Part shown: positions 44,384 through 53,580 of the stretch, piece after piece
Layout: each line of letters begins with the position of its first letter
Position numbering within the stretch: position 1 is the stretch's first letter
Source: Novosphingobium sp.
GTDB taxonomy: Bacteria > Pseudomonadota > Alphaproteobacteria > Sphingomonadales > Sphingomonadaceae
NCBI RefSeq assembly: GCF_024642085.1
Contig: NZ_JAHEBV010000010.1
Location: forward strand, 33,208-97,207
Reading direction: 5' to 3'
Length of the DNA stretch: 64,000 nucleotides
Notes under the pieces: model-generated
The model's input: the letters and a program-made list of their open reading frames with translations, nothing else
What the model was told of the DNA's origin: nothing
The model's database searches: none
Program-made: the position numbers and the translations under genes

Positions 44384-45168
44384 GCCTGATCCTCTCGTTC
44401 GCGTGGCAGCCGGTACCAGCCGGTCAGCATTGATCGCACTTCGTTGATCGGGCCCGCCAGCACGACCATGATGATGTGCGCAACAAAGAAGGCCACCAAT
44501 CCTGCCGCACACAGGAAGTGGATCGAGCGTGCCGATTGCCGCCCGCCGAACAGGTCCAGCAGCCAAGGCAGTGCTGCATTAAGCCCCGGGGACATGGTCA
44601 TCCCGGTCAAGATCACACCGGGCAGCAGCACGAACAGCACCGCGCCATAGGCCAGTTTCTGCAGGACGTTGTATTGCAGCGCCGCGGCGCCGGTCGGAAA
44701 GCGCAGGCGGGCGTGCTCCTTTATATCGTGCAGCAAATGGGCGGGAGCCAGTTCGCCCCGCGTGGGCGCGATGTCACGCCGGGCGTGACCGCCGATCAGG
44801 GCCCACAGCAGATAAAGCGCAAAAGCTACGGCCAAAATCCAGGCAAAAGCCAGGTGCCACAGTCGCGCATCGGCCAGGCTGTAATGTGAAGGGATGGTAA
44901 TCCAGCCGGGGAATGGCACGCCGCCGTTGATGTGGGACAAGTCCAGCCATGCAGGATCGGGTGCCTGGCGTGGGTTGGCGCCGTATTGGCCCCAGTACAG
45001 CCGGGGATGGGCATTAAAGATCATCAGCCCGCTCATCAGCATAATGGTCACCGCGATCACGTTGATCCAGTGCCACAGGCGCGTAGCCAAATGGTGACGC
45101 CGGACCAGATCGCCGCCGCGTGGTCGCGGGGCTTCGGGGGGTTGAGATGCTTCTGCAGTGTCGTTCAT
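44380..45168 (-). CDS. cytochrome b561-type membrane electron carrier
   Basis: A 262-residue cytochrome b of the b561/Ni-Fe hydrogenase b-subunit type with four membrane helices. Histidines for two b hemes are in ATRLWHWINV, WHLAFAWILA, and HFLCAAGLVAFFVAHIIMV. It presumably passes electrons from the quinone pool to the molybdoenzyme with which it overlaps. It differs from the usual MsrQ/YedZ partner. The ATG at 45168 has GGAGGG 5 bases upstream. Confidence 0.85.
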   Translation of the reverse strand: MNDTAEASQPPEAPRPRGGDLVRRHHLATRLWHWINVIAVTIMLMSGLMIFNAHPRLYWGQYGANPRQAPDPAWLDLSHINGGVPFPGWITIPSHYSLADARLWHLAFAWILAVAFALYLLWALIGGHARRDIAPTRGELAPAHLLHDIKEHARLRFPTGAAALQYNVLQKLAYGAVLFVLLPGVILTGMTMSPGLNAALPWLLDLFGGRQSARSIHFLCAAGLVAFFVAHIIMVVLAGPINEVRSMLTGWYRLPREREDQA

Positions 45169-45212
45169 CCAACCCTCCACCGATCAATATCCCCTAATAC
45201 ACCATCACCAGG

Positions 45213-45238
45213 TTCGGACCTAACATGCGTTTGGTTAC
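45213..45238 (-). promoter_or_regulatory. sigma-F-like promoter (GTAACC-N16-CGAA) for the b561/molybdoenzyme operon
   Basis: On the minus strand, GTAACC (45238-45233), 16 bases, then CGAA (45216-45213, extended as CGAACC) repeats exactly the motif found twice in the bufferin region. The -10 element is 45 bases before the cytochrome ATG. The -35 element overlaps the stop codon of the LysR gene. In Caulobacter, as I remember, a sulfite-oxidase-like gene is also a SigF target, which supports the reading. Confidence 0.75.
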
Positions 45239-46134
45239 GGGGCCGGCAAAAGCTGCTCGCGCCCACGCTGGACCGCATCGGCCAGCCAGTCCTTGCCCGC
45301 GCGCACACGGGCCAGGTTGTGTGTGTCCTTGTGGGTCACCAGCCAGAAACTGCGCACGATCCGCCGTTCAGGCAGCACGGCAATGAGCGCCGGGTCGGCA
45401 TCGCCAATAAAGCAAGGCAGCACCCCGATGCCGGCCTGCGCAGCAATCAACCGGTGCTGGGCGTTGATGCTTGACGATCGCAGCCGCACCGTCAATCCAG
45501 GGTGGATTTCGTCCAGATAGTTAAGCGCCGGGTCGTACAGCAGGTCGGGAATATATCCGATCAGCCGGTGTCTTTCGGCCAGGTCCGCGCCGCGCGCCGG
45601 TGCACCATGCCGGTCCAGATAGGCCGGACTGGCGTAAAGCCGCAAAGCGTAATCGACCAGCTTGCGGGCGATGACCGGCCCTGCTTTTGGCCGCGAAAGG
45701 GTAACGGCAATATCCGCCTCGCGCTTTGACAGGCTCAGCAGTCCGCTGTTTGCCACCAGGTCCAGCGTCAGGCGCGGAAAGCGATCGGCAAAGGTGGCAA
45801 CGTGGCGCGGCAGGAACCAGCCGCCCATTCCTTCGGGAACACTGATACGAAGCGATCCGGCCAGTTCGGCAGTGTCGGATGCCCCTTCCGGGACCGCTGC
45901 GGCTGCGCGAGCCATTGCCTCAACCTGGATCAGCAAGGCCTCCCCAGCCTCGGTCGGCACCTGGCCTTCGCGGGTCTGTTCGAACAGCGCCGCGCCCAGC
46001 CGCGTTTCCAGTCGCCGCAGACGCCGACCCATCGTGGTCGCATCTACACCCAGCGCCTGCGCAGCGCGGGCTAGCTGTCCGGCCCGCGCAATCGCAAGGA
46101 ATGCCTGATAGTCGCTCCAGTCTAATGGCTGCAT
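45235..46134 (-). CDS. LysR-family transcriptional regulator
   Basis: A 299-residue LysR regulator: winged helix-turn-helix (about 5-65, with QLARAAQALGVDATTMGRRLRRLE), then a two-lobed effector domain (about 88-295). It is divergent from the valine catabolic operon with 92 bp between starts, so it is the likely regulator of mmsA and itself. A dyad TTTGC-N11-GCAAA lies directly before its start. Confidence 0.9.
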   Translation of the reverse strand: MQPLDWSDYQAFLAIARAGQLARAAQALGVDATTMGRRLRRLETRLGAALFEQTREGQVPTEAGEALLIQVEAMARAAAAVPEGASDTAELAGSLRISVPEGMGGWFLPRHVATFADRFPRLTLDLVANSGLLSLSKREADIAVTLSRPKAGPVIARKLVDYALRLYASPAYLDRHGAPARGADLAERHRLIGYIPDLLYDPALNYLDEIHPGLTVRLRSSSINAQHRLIAAQAGIGVLPCFIGDADPALIAVLPERRIVRSFWLVTHKDTHNLARVRAGKDWLADAVQRGREQLLPAP

Positions 46135-46135
46135 A

Positions 46136-46156
46136 TTTGCAGGTCATAGACGCAAA
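46136..46156. promoter_or_regulatory. candidate LysR operator, TTTGC-N11-GCAAA
   Basis: A perfect dyad with the T-N11-A geometry of LysR boxes lies 2 bp before the regulator ATG in the lysR-mmsA gap. A second, overlapping palindrome GCAA-AA-TTGC (46152-46161) extends it toward mmsA. Sequence is direct; binding is inferred. Confidence 0.55.
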
Positions 46157-46226
46157 ATTGCGCCTTGTCTGCAAAGGTCATGGGGTGCAGGACCATTCCG
46201 AAGCGAAATCGAGAGGACCTGAGGCC

Positions 46227-47726
46227 ATGCGCACGATCGACCATTTCATTGCCGGCGGCACGGGCGGGTTGGCAAAGGCGCGCACGGCCGCGGTGATGGA
46301 CCCAAACAACGGTGGCCAGCAGGCCGAGGTTGCGCTGGGCAGCAACGATGCGCTGGACCGAGCGGTGGCCGCGGCGCAGGCCGCGCAGCCGGGCTGGGCG
46401 GCATGGAATCCGCAGCGCCGTGCCCGCGTAATGTTCGCGTTCAAAACGCTGATCGACCGCGATATGGATGAACTGGCCGCGCTGCTTTCGGCTGAACATG
46501 GCAAAGTGCTTGCCGACAGCAAGGGCGATATCCAGCGCGGGCTGGAAGTGGTCGAGTTCTGTTGCGGATTGCCGCACGTCCTGAAGGGTGAACATACTCA
46601 AGGCGCCGGCCCGGGCATCGACGTCTATTCGATGCGCCAGCCGATCGGCATTGGCGCCGGCATTACCCCGTTCAACTTCCCGGCGATGATCCCGCTGTGG
46701 ATGGGCGCCATGGCGGTATCGGCGGGCAACGCCTTTATCCTCAAGCCGAGCGAACGCGACCCCTCTGTCCCGGTGCGGATCGCAGCGTTGTTTGTCGAGG
46801 CGGGCCTACCGGAAGGGATCTTCCAGGTTGTTCACGGCGACAAGGAAATGGTAGACGCGATTCTCGATCACCCGGCCATCGGCGCGGTCAGCTTTGTCGG
46901 TTCGTCCGATATCGCCCAGTATGTCTATTCACGAGGGGTTGCCGCGGGCAAGCGGGTTCAGGCAATGGGCGGTGCCAAGAATCACGGCGTTGTCATGCCC
47001 GACGCTGACCTTGACCAGGTGGTCGGCGACCTTTGCGGCGCGGCCTTCGGCTCGGCTGGAGAACGCTGCATGGCGCTGCCGGTGGTCGTCCCGGTGGGCG
47101 AGGATACTGCCGAGCGCCTGCGCGCCAAGCTGATCCCGGCGATCCACGCCTTGAAAATCGGGATTTCGACTGATCCCGAGGCACAATACGGCCCGGTCGT
47201 CACCGCGCAGCACAAGGCTAGCATCGAGCGCTGGATTCAGACCGCGGTCGATGAAGGCAGCGAACTGGTAATCGACGGACGCGGGTTTTCATTGCAAGGC
47301 CATGAAGAAGGCTATTTCGTCGGTCCTACGCTGCTTGACCGGGTAACCCCGGCGATGAGCAGTTATCACAACGAGATTTTTGGACCTGTCCTGCAAATCG
47401 TCCGGGCGGGCGACTTTGAAGAGGCGCTGGCGCTCGCCAGTCAGCACCAGTACGGCAACGGCGTGGCGATCTTCACGCGCAACGGCCACGCTGCGCGAGA
47501 GTTTGCCGCGCGGGTGAACGTCGGCATGGTCGGCATCAACGTCCCGATCCCGGTGCCGGTCGCCTATCACAGCTTCGGCGGGTGGAAACGCTCGGGCTTT
47601 GGCGACACCGACCAGTACGGCATGGAAGGCCTGAAGTTCTGGACCAAGGTCAAGAAGGTCACGGCGCGCTGGCCCGACGGCGGCGGCGATGGCAGTAATG
47701 CGTTCGTCATTCCGACGATGGGGTAA
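46227..47726 (+). CDS. mmsA: CoA-acylating methylmalonate-semialdehyde dehydrogenase
   Basis: A 499-residue aldehyde dehydrogenase that converts methylmalonate (and malonate) semialdehyde to propionyl-CoA (acetyl-CoA) with NAD and CoA. The catalytic cysteine is C281 in GSAGERCMALPV, the MmsA-specific setting. TPFNFPAMIPLWM and the C-terminal GINVPIPVPVAYHSFGGWK are also diagnostic. ATG at 46227 has GAGG upstream; the longer upstream reading frame overlaps lysR and is rejected. First gene of a valine degradation operon. Confidence 0.96.
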   Translation: MRTIDHFIAGGTGGLAKARTAAVMDPNNGGQQAEVALGSNDALDRAVAAAQAAQPGWAAWNPQRRARVMFAFKTLIDRDMDELAALLSAEHGKVLADSKGDIQRGLEVVEFCCGLPHVLKGEHTQGAGPGIDVYSMRQPIGIGAGITPFNFPAMIPLWMGAMAVSAGNAFILKPSERDPSVPVRIAALFVEAGLPEGIFQVVHGDKEMVDAILDHPAIGAVSFVGSSDIAQYVYSRGVAAGKRVQAMGGAKNHGVVMPDADLDQVVGDLCGAAFGSAGERCMALPVVVPVGEDTAERLRAKLIPAIHALKIGISTDPEAQYGPVVTAQHKASIERWIQTAVDEGSELVIDGRGFSLQGHEEGYFVGPTLLDRVTPAMSSYHNEIFGPVLQIVRAGDFEEALALASQHQYGNGVAIFTRNGHAAREFAARVNVGMVGINVPIPVPVAYHSFGGWKRSGFGDTDQYGMEGLKFWTKVKKVTARWPDGGGDGSNAFVIPTMG

Positions 47727-47736
47727 AGGCACGCCG

Positions 47737-48669
47737 ATGCTGCGCCTGCTGCTTTGTCTTGCCTTGCTGCTGGCGCCGACTGCGGCTTTGGCTGGCAAGC
47801 GCATTGCATTGTCATTCGACGATGTGCCGCGTCAGCGCGGAGCTTTCTTCACACCCGAAGAGCGCAGCCGCCGCTTGATCGCGGCATTGCAAGAAGCAAA
47901 TGTCCGGCAGGCGCTGTTCTTCGTCAATCCTGGCCGCCTGACGCTTCCTGACGGAGCGGGCGGAGAGGACCGGATCGCTGCCTATGTCCGCGCTGGGCAC
48001 GTGATCGCGAACCACTCATTCTCCCATCCCAGCCTCGCCAAACTGAGCGCCGCAGATTATCTGGCGGACATCGACCGCGGCGAAACCTGGCTGAAGGGCC
48101 GGAAGGGATACCGGCCGTGGTTTCGCTTTCCCTATCTGTTCGAAGGCGGCACCGATAAAGCCAAGCGCGACGCGGTCCGGGTTGGTCTTGCCGAACGAGG
48201 GCTGCGCAATGGCTATGTCACTGCCGATGGCGCCGATTGGCACTTGGAGCAACTGACTATCAATGCCGCCACCGCAGGCAAAACGATGGACATGAAGGCC
48301 CTGCGTAGACTTTACCTGCAAATGCAGCTGGGCGCGATCGACTATCATGAGGCGATGGCCCGCCGAGCGCTTGGCCGCTCTCCCGCACATGTCATGCTGC
48401 TGCACGAAACCGATCTGGCAGCGCTGTTCCTTGTCGATCTGGTAGCTGAGTTGCGGCGCGGCGGCTGGACTATCATAACCGCTGACAAGGCCTATCGCGA
48501 CCCGCTGGCAAAGGCCTTTCCCGATGTCCCATATGCTGGCGGAACCTTGATCGGCGCGTTAGCATGGGAACGAAACCTTGATCCGCCGCTGAGCCCGCTG
48601 TGGATCGGAGAGTCTGTTGCGACACATTTGTTTGAGCGCCAAGTACTGAAAGAAAATGCACGGCAATGA
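47737..48669 (+). CDS. exported polysaccharide deacetylase (NodB-like)
   Basis: A 310-residue protein with a signal peptide (1-20, ending ALAGK) and a NodB homology domain. Metal and catalytic motifs are IALSFDDVP (Asp-Asp) and HVIANHSFSHPSL (H-x3-H), then RFPYLFEG and, near the end, MLLHETD. It should remove acetyl groups from a cell-wall or capsular polysaccharide. It lies 10 bases after mmsA and overlaps the acyl-CoA dehydrogenase start (ATGA), so it is inside a valine operon where no sugar enzyme is expected. Confidence 0.88.
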   Translation: MLRLLLCLALLLAPTAALAGKRIALSFDDVPRQRGAFFTPEERSRRLIAALQEANVRQALFFVNPGRLTLPDGAGGEDRIAAYVRAGHVIANHSFSHPSLAKLSAADYLADIDRGETWLKGRKGYRPWFRFPYLFEGGTDKAKRDAVRVGLAERGLRNGYVTADGADWHLEQLTINAATAGKTMDMKALRRLYLQMQLGAIDYHEAMARRALGRSPAHVMLLHETDLAALFLVDLVAELRRGGWTIITADKAYRDPLAKAFPDVPYAGGTLIGALAWERNLDPPLSPLWIGESVATHLFERQVLKENARQ

Positions 48670-49811
48670 GCGACCAGTTTACCCTTACCGACGATCAACT
48701 CGCGATCCAGGATATGGCACGCAAGTTTACAGCCGACCGGATTACTCCATTCGCGGCTGAGTGGGACGAACAGAGCCACTACCCCATGGACGTGTGGAAA
48801 GCCGCCGGCGAGTTGGGGTTTGGCGCTATATATGTATCAGAAGAAAGCGGCGGGATTGGCCTGGGCCGGCTCGACGCAGCGCTGATCATGGAGGCGATGG
48901 CCTATGGTTGCCCGGCGACTTCGGCCTATATCTCGATCCACAACATGGCCGCCTGGATGATCGACAGTTTCGGTGCGGCCGAAGTGAAGGCGCGGTTCTT
49001 GCCCGGTCTGGTAAGCATGGAGCAGATCGCCAGCTACTGCCTGACCGAACCCGGCTCAGGGTCGGACGCCGCTGCGCTCAAGACCAGCGCACGGCTCGAC
49101 GGTGATCACTATGTCATTAATGGTACCAAGCAGTTCATATCGGGAGGCGGGGTCAACGATATTTACGTCTGCATGGTCCGCACAAGCGAAGACAAGTCAA
49201 AGGGGATCACCTGTGTGGTGGTCGAAAAGGGCACACCAGGCCTGTCATTCGGTGCACCGGAGAAAAAGCTGGGCTGGAACGCCAGTCCGACGGCGCAAGT
49301 GGTGTTTGAGGATTGCCGCGTGCCGGTGGCCAACCGGGTCGGCGCAGAAGGTGAAGGGTTCCGCTTCGCCATGGCCGGGCTTGACGGCGGGCGACTGAAC
49401 ATCGGTGCCTGCTCTCTGGGCGGGGCGCAGCGCTGCTTGGACGAGGCGGTCGCCTACACCAAGGAGCGCCAGCAATTTGGCCAGCCGATTGCGGACTTCC
49501 AGAACACCCAGTTCATGCTGGCCGACATGGCAACCGACCTGGAAGCCGCCCGCGCGCTGCTTTATCTTGCCGCGGCCAAGGTAAATGCCAATGCGCCGGA
49601 CAAATCGCGCTTTTCCGCAATGGCCAAGCGGCTGGCAACCGACAGCGGCAGCAAGATTGTCAACGATGCGCTGCAGCTGTTTGGCGGCTATGGCTATCTG
49701 CGTGACTATCCGATCGAAAGATTCTGGCGCGACCTGCGCGTTCATTCGATCCTTGAAGGGACCAACCAGGTGATGCGCATGATTGTCGGCCGGGACCTGC
49801 TGCGCCAATGA
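48666..49811 (+). CDS. isobutyryl-CoA dehydrogenase-type acyl-CoA dehydrogenase
   Basis: A 381-residue FAD enzyme with the three-domain acyl-CoA dehydrogenase fold: CLTEPGSGSDAAALKT and FISGGGVNDIYVCMV for FAD binding, and catalytic Glu in ILEGTNQVMRMI. Placed between mmsA and the 3-hydroxyisobutyryl-CoA hydrolase, it fits the isobutyryl-CoA to methacrylyl-CoA step of valine breakdown. Start overlaps the deacetylase stop; end overlaps the next start (both ATGA). Confidence 0.92.
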   Translation: MSDQFTLTDDQLAIQDMARKFTADRITPFAAEWDEQSHYPMDVWKAAGELGFGAIYVSEESGGIGLGRLDAALIMEAMAYGCPATSAYISIHNMAAWMIDSFGAAEVKARFLPGLVSMEQIASYCLTEPGSGSDAAALKTSARLDGDHYVINGTKQFISGGGVNDIYVCMVRTSEDKSKGITCVVVEKGTPGLSFGAPEKKLGWNASPTAQVVFEDCRVPVANRVGAEGEGFRFAMAGLDGGRLNIGACSLGGAQRCLDEAVAYTKERQQFGQPIADFQNTQFMLADMATDLEAARALLYLAAAKVNANAPDKSRFSAMAKRLATDSGSKIVNDALQLFGGYGYLRDYPIERFWRDLRVHSILEGTNQVMRMIVGRDLLRQ

Positions 49812-50851
49812 CGGATGATGTCCTGATCCGCCGCGAAGGCGCTGCCGCCTTTCTCTCGCTGAACCGCCCCAAAGCCATTCACGCGCTGACCCAGGCGATG
49901 GATCACGCCATGACCGCAGCATTGCTTGAATGGCGCGATGATCCCACAATCAAGGCCGTAATCATCGATCATGCGGAGGGTCGGGGCTTTTGTGCGGGCG
50001 GTGATATCGCCTTTTTGCGCGATTCGGCGCTGAATGACGGGGGCGTTTCCGGCAGGCGCTTCTTCTATGAAGAATATCAGCTCAACCACTTGCTGATGAC
50101 CTATCCCAAGCCGGTCCTGGCCTTCATGGACGGGATCACAATGGGCGGCGGGGTTGGAATCAGCCAGCCGGCCAGGTTCCGGATCGCAACTGAGAACACC
50201 CGCTTTGCTATGCCCGAAACTGGAATTGGCCTGTTTCCGGACGTCGGCGGTGGTTGGCACCTGTCGCGCCTGCCCGGGCGGATCGGGCAATTTCTGGCGT
50301 TGACCGGGGCCCGGCTTGATGGGGCGGAATGCAAGTGGGCAGGCCTTGCCACGCATTACCTGCTCCACGATGCCCTCGCCGAAGCAAAGGTGCGTCTGAC
50401 CCACGGCCATGATCCCGCTCAGGTCCTGGCGGCGCTTGCTGCAACACCGCCTGAAGCCCGGATCGAAGCTAATGCGGCTAAAATTGCCAAGCACTTCGCT
50501 TCCGACCGGTTTGAGGACATCCTGGCCAGTCTGGCGGACGACGACAGCGAGTGGGCGGCCAAGGAGCTGGCGACCCTGCGCACCAAATCGCCCCAGACCT
50601 GCAAGGTCGCGCTGCGCCAGTTGCACGACAGTCTGCTGTGCGCCGACTTTGCCGCCAACATGACGATGGAATACCGGATCGGATCGCGCGTGCTGACCTT
50701 GCCAGATTTTGCCGAAGGGGTGCGCGCGGTAATTATCGACAAGGACAACGCGCCCGCATGGAACCCGGCCACGCCTGAAGGTGTGTCCGACGCATTGATC
50801 GACAGCATTTTCGCTCCGCTGCCGGCGGATGAAGAATGGAAGCCTTTATGA
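49808..50851 (+). CDS. 3-hydroxyisobutyryl-CoA hydrolase (HIBCH-like, crotonase fold)
   Basis: A 347-residue crotonase-superfamily protein, longer than hydratases and with the HIBCH blocks [39 protein letters not shown] (catalytic Glu/Asp) and a C-terminal [10 protein letters not shown] segment. It hydrolyses 3-hydroxyisobutyryl-CoA, freeing the acid for MmsB. Coupled by 4-base overlaps on both sides. Confidence 0.93.
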   Translation: MTDDVLIRREGAAAFLSLNRPKAIHALTQAMDHAMTAALLEWRDDPTIKAVIIDHAEGRGFCAGGDIAFLRDSALNDGGVSGRRFFYEEYQLNHLLMTYPKPVLAFMDGITMGGGVGISQPARFRIATENTRFAMPETGIGLFPDVGGGWHLSRLPGRIGQFLALTGARLDGAECKWAGLATHYLLHDALAEAKVRLTHGHDPAQVLAALAATPPEARIEANAAKIAKHFASDRFEDILASLADDDSEWAAKELATLRTKSPQTCKVALRQLHDSLLCADFAANMTMEYRIGSRVLTLPDFAEGVRAVIIDKDNAPAWNPATPEGVSDALIDSIFAPLPADEEWKPL

Positions 50852-51630
50852 CCTTTGAAACGATCCTCACCGAACGGCGCGGCGCGGTCACGCTGATCAC
50901 GCTCAACCGGCCACAAGCTCTCAACGCGCTCAATTCCTCGGTGCTGGAAGAGCTGATCAGCGCCTTTGCCGCGTTTGAAGCCGAACCATCGCAAGGCTGT
51001 GCTGTGCTGACAGGGGCAGGCGAGAAAGCCTTTGCGGCAGGCGCAGATATAAAGGAAATGGCCGACAAACCAGCGGCAGAGTTCTTCAGCCATGACTTTT
51101 TCAGCCGCTGGACCAGCCACCTGGTCAAGACCACACGCAAGCCTTGGATCGCCGCAGTCAACGGTTTTGCTCTTGGCGGCGGGTGCGAACTGGCGATGAT
51201 GGCCGACATCATCATCGCATCGGAAAATGCCCGGTTCGGCCAGCCCGAAATCAAGCTGGGGGTCGGCCCAGGCATGGGCGGCAGTCAGCGACTGACCCGC
51301 GCAATAGGCAAATCCAAGTCCATGGAAATGTGCCTGACCGGCCGGATGATGGGAGCCGAAGAAGCCGAGCGTTCGGGCCTTGTTTCGCGCGTCGTGCCGT
51401 TGGCCGGCCTTATCGACGAAGCGATCAAGCTGGCGGAAGAGATTGCCGCGATGCCGCCACTGGCGGCGATCGCCAACAAGGAAGCGGTCAATGCCGCGTT
51501 CGAAACAACACTCGACCAGGGTCTGCTGATGGAGCGCCGGATCTTCCAGGTCCTCACCGCAACTCAAGACAAGGCCGAAGGCATGGCCGCCTTCATCGAA
51601 AAGCGGCCCGGGGTATGGAAGGGCCAGTAA
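50848..51630 (+). CDS. enoyl-CoA hydratase
   Basis: A 260-residue crotonase with [10 protein letters not shown] (oxyanion hole), [14 protein letters not shown], and the two catalytic glutamates in the [15 protein letters not shown] and [14 protein letters not shown] regions. In this operon it should hydrate methacrylyl-CoA to 3-hydroxyisobutyryl-CoA. The ATG at 50848 overlaps the previous stop and has GGAAG 6 bases upstream; ATG at 50836 would add four residues. Confidence 0.93.
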   Translation: MTFETILTERRGAVTLITLNRPQALNALNSSVLEELISAFAAFEAEPSQGCAVLTGAGEKAFAAGADIKEMADKPAAEFFSHDFFSRWTSHLVKTTRKPWIAAVNGFALGGGCELAMMADIIIASENARFGQPEIKLGVGPGMGGSQRLTRAIGKSKSMEMCLTGRMMGAEEAERSGLVSRVVPLAGLIDEAIKLAEEIAAMPPLAAIANKEAVNAAFETTLDQGLLMERRIFQVLTATQDKAEGMAAFIEKRPGVWKGQ

Positions 51631-51631
51631 C

Positions 51632-52501
51632 ATGAAAGTAGCGTTCATCGGTCTTGGCAACATGGGCGGCGGGATGGCTGCCAATCTGGTCAAGGCCGGG
51701 CATGCGGTCCACGCGTTCGACCTCAACGAAGAGGCGCTGGCCCGCGCAGCAGAAAACGGCTGCGCTACCTACACCTCGGTCCGCGAAGCAGTGAGCGGAG
51801 CCGACGCGGTCGTCTCGATGCTGCCCAACGGCGCGATCGTGCAAGACGTATTTGCCGCCGACGTAGTCGGTCATGCGCCGCAATCGGCACTGCTGCTTGA
51901 TTGCTCGACCATCGATGTCGACACAGCGCGCAGTGTCGAAAGCACGGCAAGATCGGCGGGCTACGAAATGGTTGATGCACCGGTTTCAGGCGGGATCGCG
52001 GCAGCCAACGGCGGCACACTGACTTTCATGGTCGGCGGGTCAGACGCTGCATTTGCCAAGGCCGAACCCATCCTTTCGACAATGGGCAAAGCGGTGATCC
52101 ATGCCGGCGGATCAGGCGCCGGGCAGGCAGCCAAGATCTGCAACAACATGATCCTTGGCGCGACGATGATCGCAACCTGCGAGGCCTTTGCTATGGCCGA
52201 AAAGCTTGGGCTCGACCTACAGACCTTCTATGACATTTCGTCCAAGGCTTCCGGCCAGTCGTGGTCGATGACCAGCTACTGCCCGGTCCCCGGCGTCGGC
52301 CCGCAAAGCCCGGCGGATAACGGCTATCAAGGCGGGTTCGCGGCAGCGCTGATGCTTAAGGACCTTAAGCTGGCGATGGAAGCAGCGCAGAGCGTTGGGG
52401 CCAAAGTGCCGATGGGCGCGCGGGCTGAGGAACTGTACCAAGCATTCTGCGCGGCTGACCATGGCGGCACTGACTTCTCAGGCATCATCAACACGCTGTG
52501 A
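51632..52501 (+). CDS. mmsB: 3-hydroxyisobutyrate dehydrogenase
   Basis: A 289-residue beta-hydroxyacid dehydrogenase making methylmalonate semialdehyde, the substrate of MmsA. N-terminal VAFIGLGNMGGGMAANLVKAGH is the NAD site; DAPVSGGIAAANGGTLTFMVGG binds substrate; the catalytic lysine is in GSGAGQAAKICNNM. It begins 1 base after the previous stop and completes the valine operon. Confidence 0.95.
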   Translation: MKVAFIGLGNMGGGMAANLVKAGHAVHAFDLNEEALARAAENGCATYTSVREAVSGADAVVSMLPNGAIVQDVFAADVVGHAPQSALLLDCSTIDVDTARSVESTARSAGYEMVDAPVSGGIAAANGGTLTFMVGGSDAAFAKAEPILSTMGKAVIHAGGSGAGQAAKICNNMILGATMIATCEAFAMAEKLGLDLQTFYDISSKASGQSWSMTSYCPVPGVGPQSPADNGYQGGFAAALMLKDLKLAMEAAQSVGAKVPMGARAEELYQAFCAADHGGTDFSGIINTL

Positions 52502-52552
52502 CCTTGCCCTGAACACACCGCTCCCCTACCGCCGCGTCAAGGGAGACGCGCC

Positions 52553-53446
52553 GTGTCCGGGGGTCAGCAGTCGCACCATCACCTGATGCCTTTCCTGGCG
52601 GTCGCCGCCGGGATCGCCAGCTTTTCCGTTATGGACGGCCTGATGAAAGGCGTCAGCCTGGCGGTCGGCGCCTATAGCGCGATGCTGTGGCGATCGGGCG
52701 CCGGGGTGGTGTTGATGACGCCCATCTGGAAACTGCGCGGCGGGACCATCCCGCCTGCCGCCTTGCTGCGCCTTCACGCGCTGCGCGGAGCCAACACGGC
52801 GGGCATGGCCGTCAGTTTTTTTTATGGCATCACCAAGTTGCCGTTGGCGGAAGGCATCGCCATTTCCTTCATCGCTCCGCTAATTGCGCTGTATCTTGCT
52901 GCGATCATGCTGGGCGAGCGGATCAGCCGAAAGGCCATTGCAGCGTCGCTGCTGGGCCTGACGGGTGTCGTTGTAATTTGTGCCGCCCGCCTCGGCGATG
53001 GCGGTTATGAGCGTGCGGCGGCGTTGGGAATTGCCGCAATCCTGTTTTCGGCCGTGCTTTATGCCTGGAACCTAATCTTGCAGCGGCGCCAGGCACAGAT
53101 CGCCGATCCCATTGAAATCGCCCTGTTTCAGGCCGTGTTCACCGGATTGACCCTGGTCCTGTTCGCGCCCTGGTTTGCCACCTGGTTACCCTCGCCACAA
53201 TGGCTGGCGGTAGCCCTGTCGGCCGCACTCGCCATGCTATCGTTGATGGTCATCGCCTGGGGCTATGCCCGCGCTGAAACCCAGGTTCTTCTGCCGCTGG
53301 AATATACGGCCTTCATCTGGGCCGCACTGATGGGCTGGATCATGTTCGGCGAACGCGTCAGCGGCGCGACCGTGATCGGGGCGGTTCTGATCGTCATCGG
53401 CTGCTGGATCGCGGCACGCGGACACACCGAACAGACCGCACTCTAG
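52553..53446 (+). CDS. EamA/DMT-superfamily transporter
   Basis: A 297-residue membrane protein with ten hydrophobic segments in two EamA repeats (about 15-145 and 160-290). The second repeat ends PLEYTAFIWAALMGWIMFGE, typical of the family. Substrate unknown; possibly an amino acid or metabolite exporter. The start is a GTG at 52553 with GGGAG 8 bases upstream. It lies 51 bp after mmsB and could be read through from that operon. Confidence 0.85.
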   Translation: MSGGQQSHHHLMPFLAVAAGIASFSVMDGLMKGVSLAVGAYSAMLWRSGAGVVLMTPIWKLRGGTIPPAALLRLHALRGANTAGMAVSFFYGITKLPLAEGIAISFIAPLIALYLAAIMLGERISRKAIAASLLGLTGVVVICAARLGDGGYERAAALGIAAILFSAVLYAWNLILQRRQAQIADPIEIALFQAVFTGLTLVLFAPWFATWLPSPQWLAVALSAALAMLSLMVIAWGYARAETQVLLPLEYTAFIWAALMGWIMFGERVSGATVIGAVLIVIGCWIAARGHTEQTAL

Positions 53447-53580
53447 CCAAAAACTTGGCCCGCTGCCCTTGACTGGAGCTGCAATCCCGCGCAACGGCTG
53501 CGCCGACAAACCGGCCCTGCTAAATGCGCGAAACAGGGCGCGCGGCGCGCAGGTTCCACACTTACAGGAGATCACGCGGG

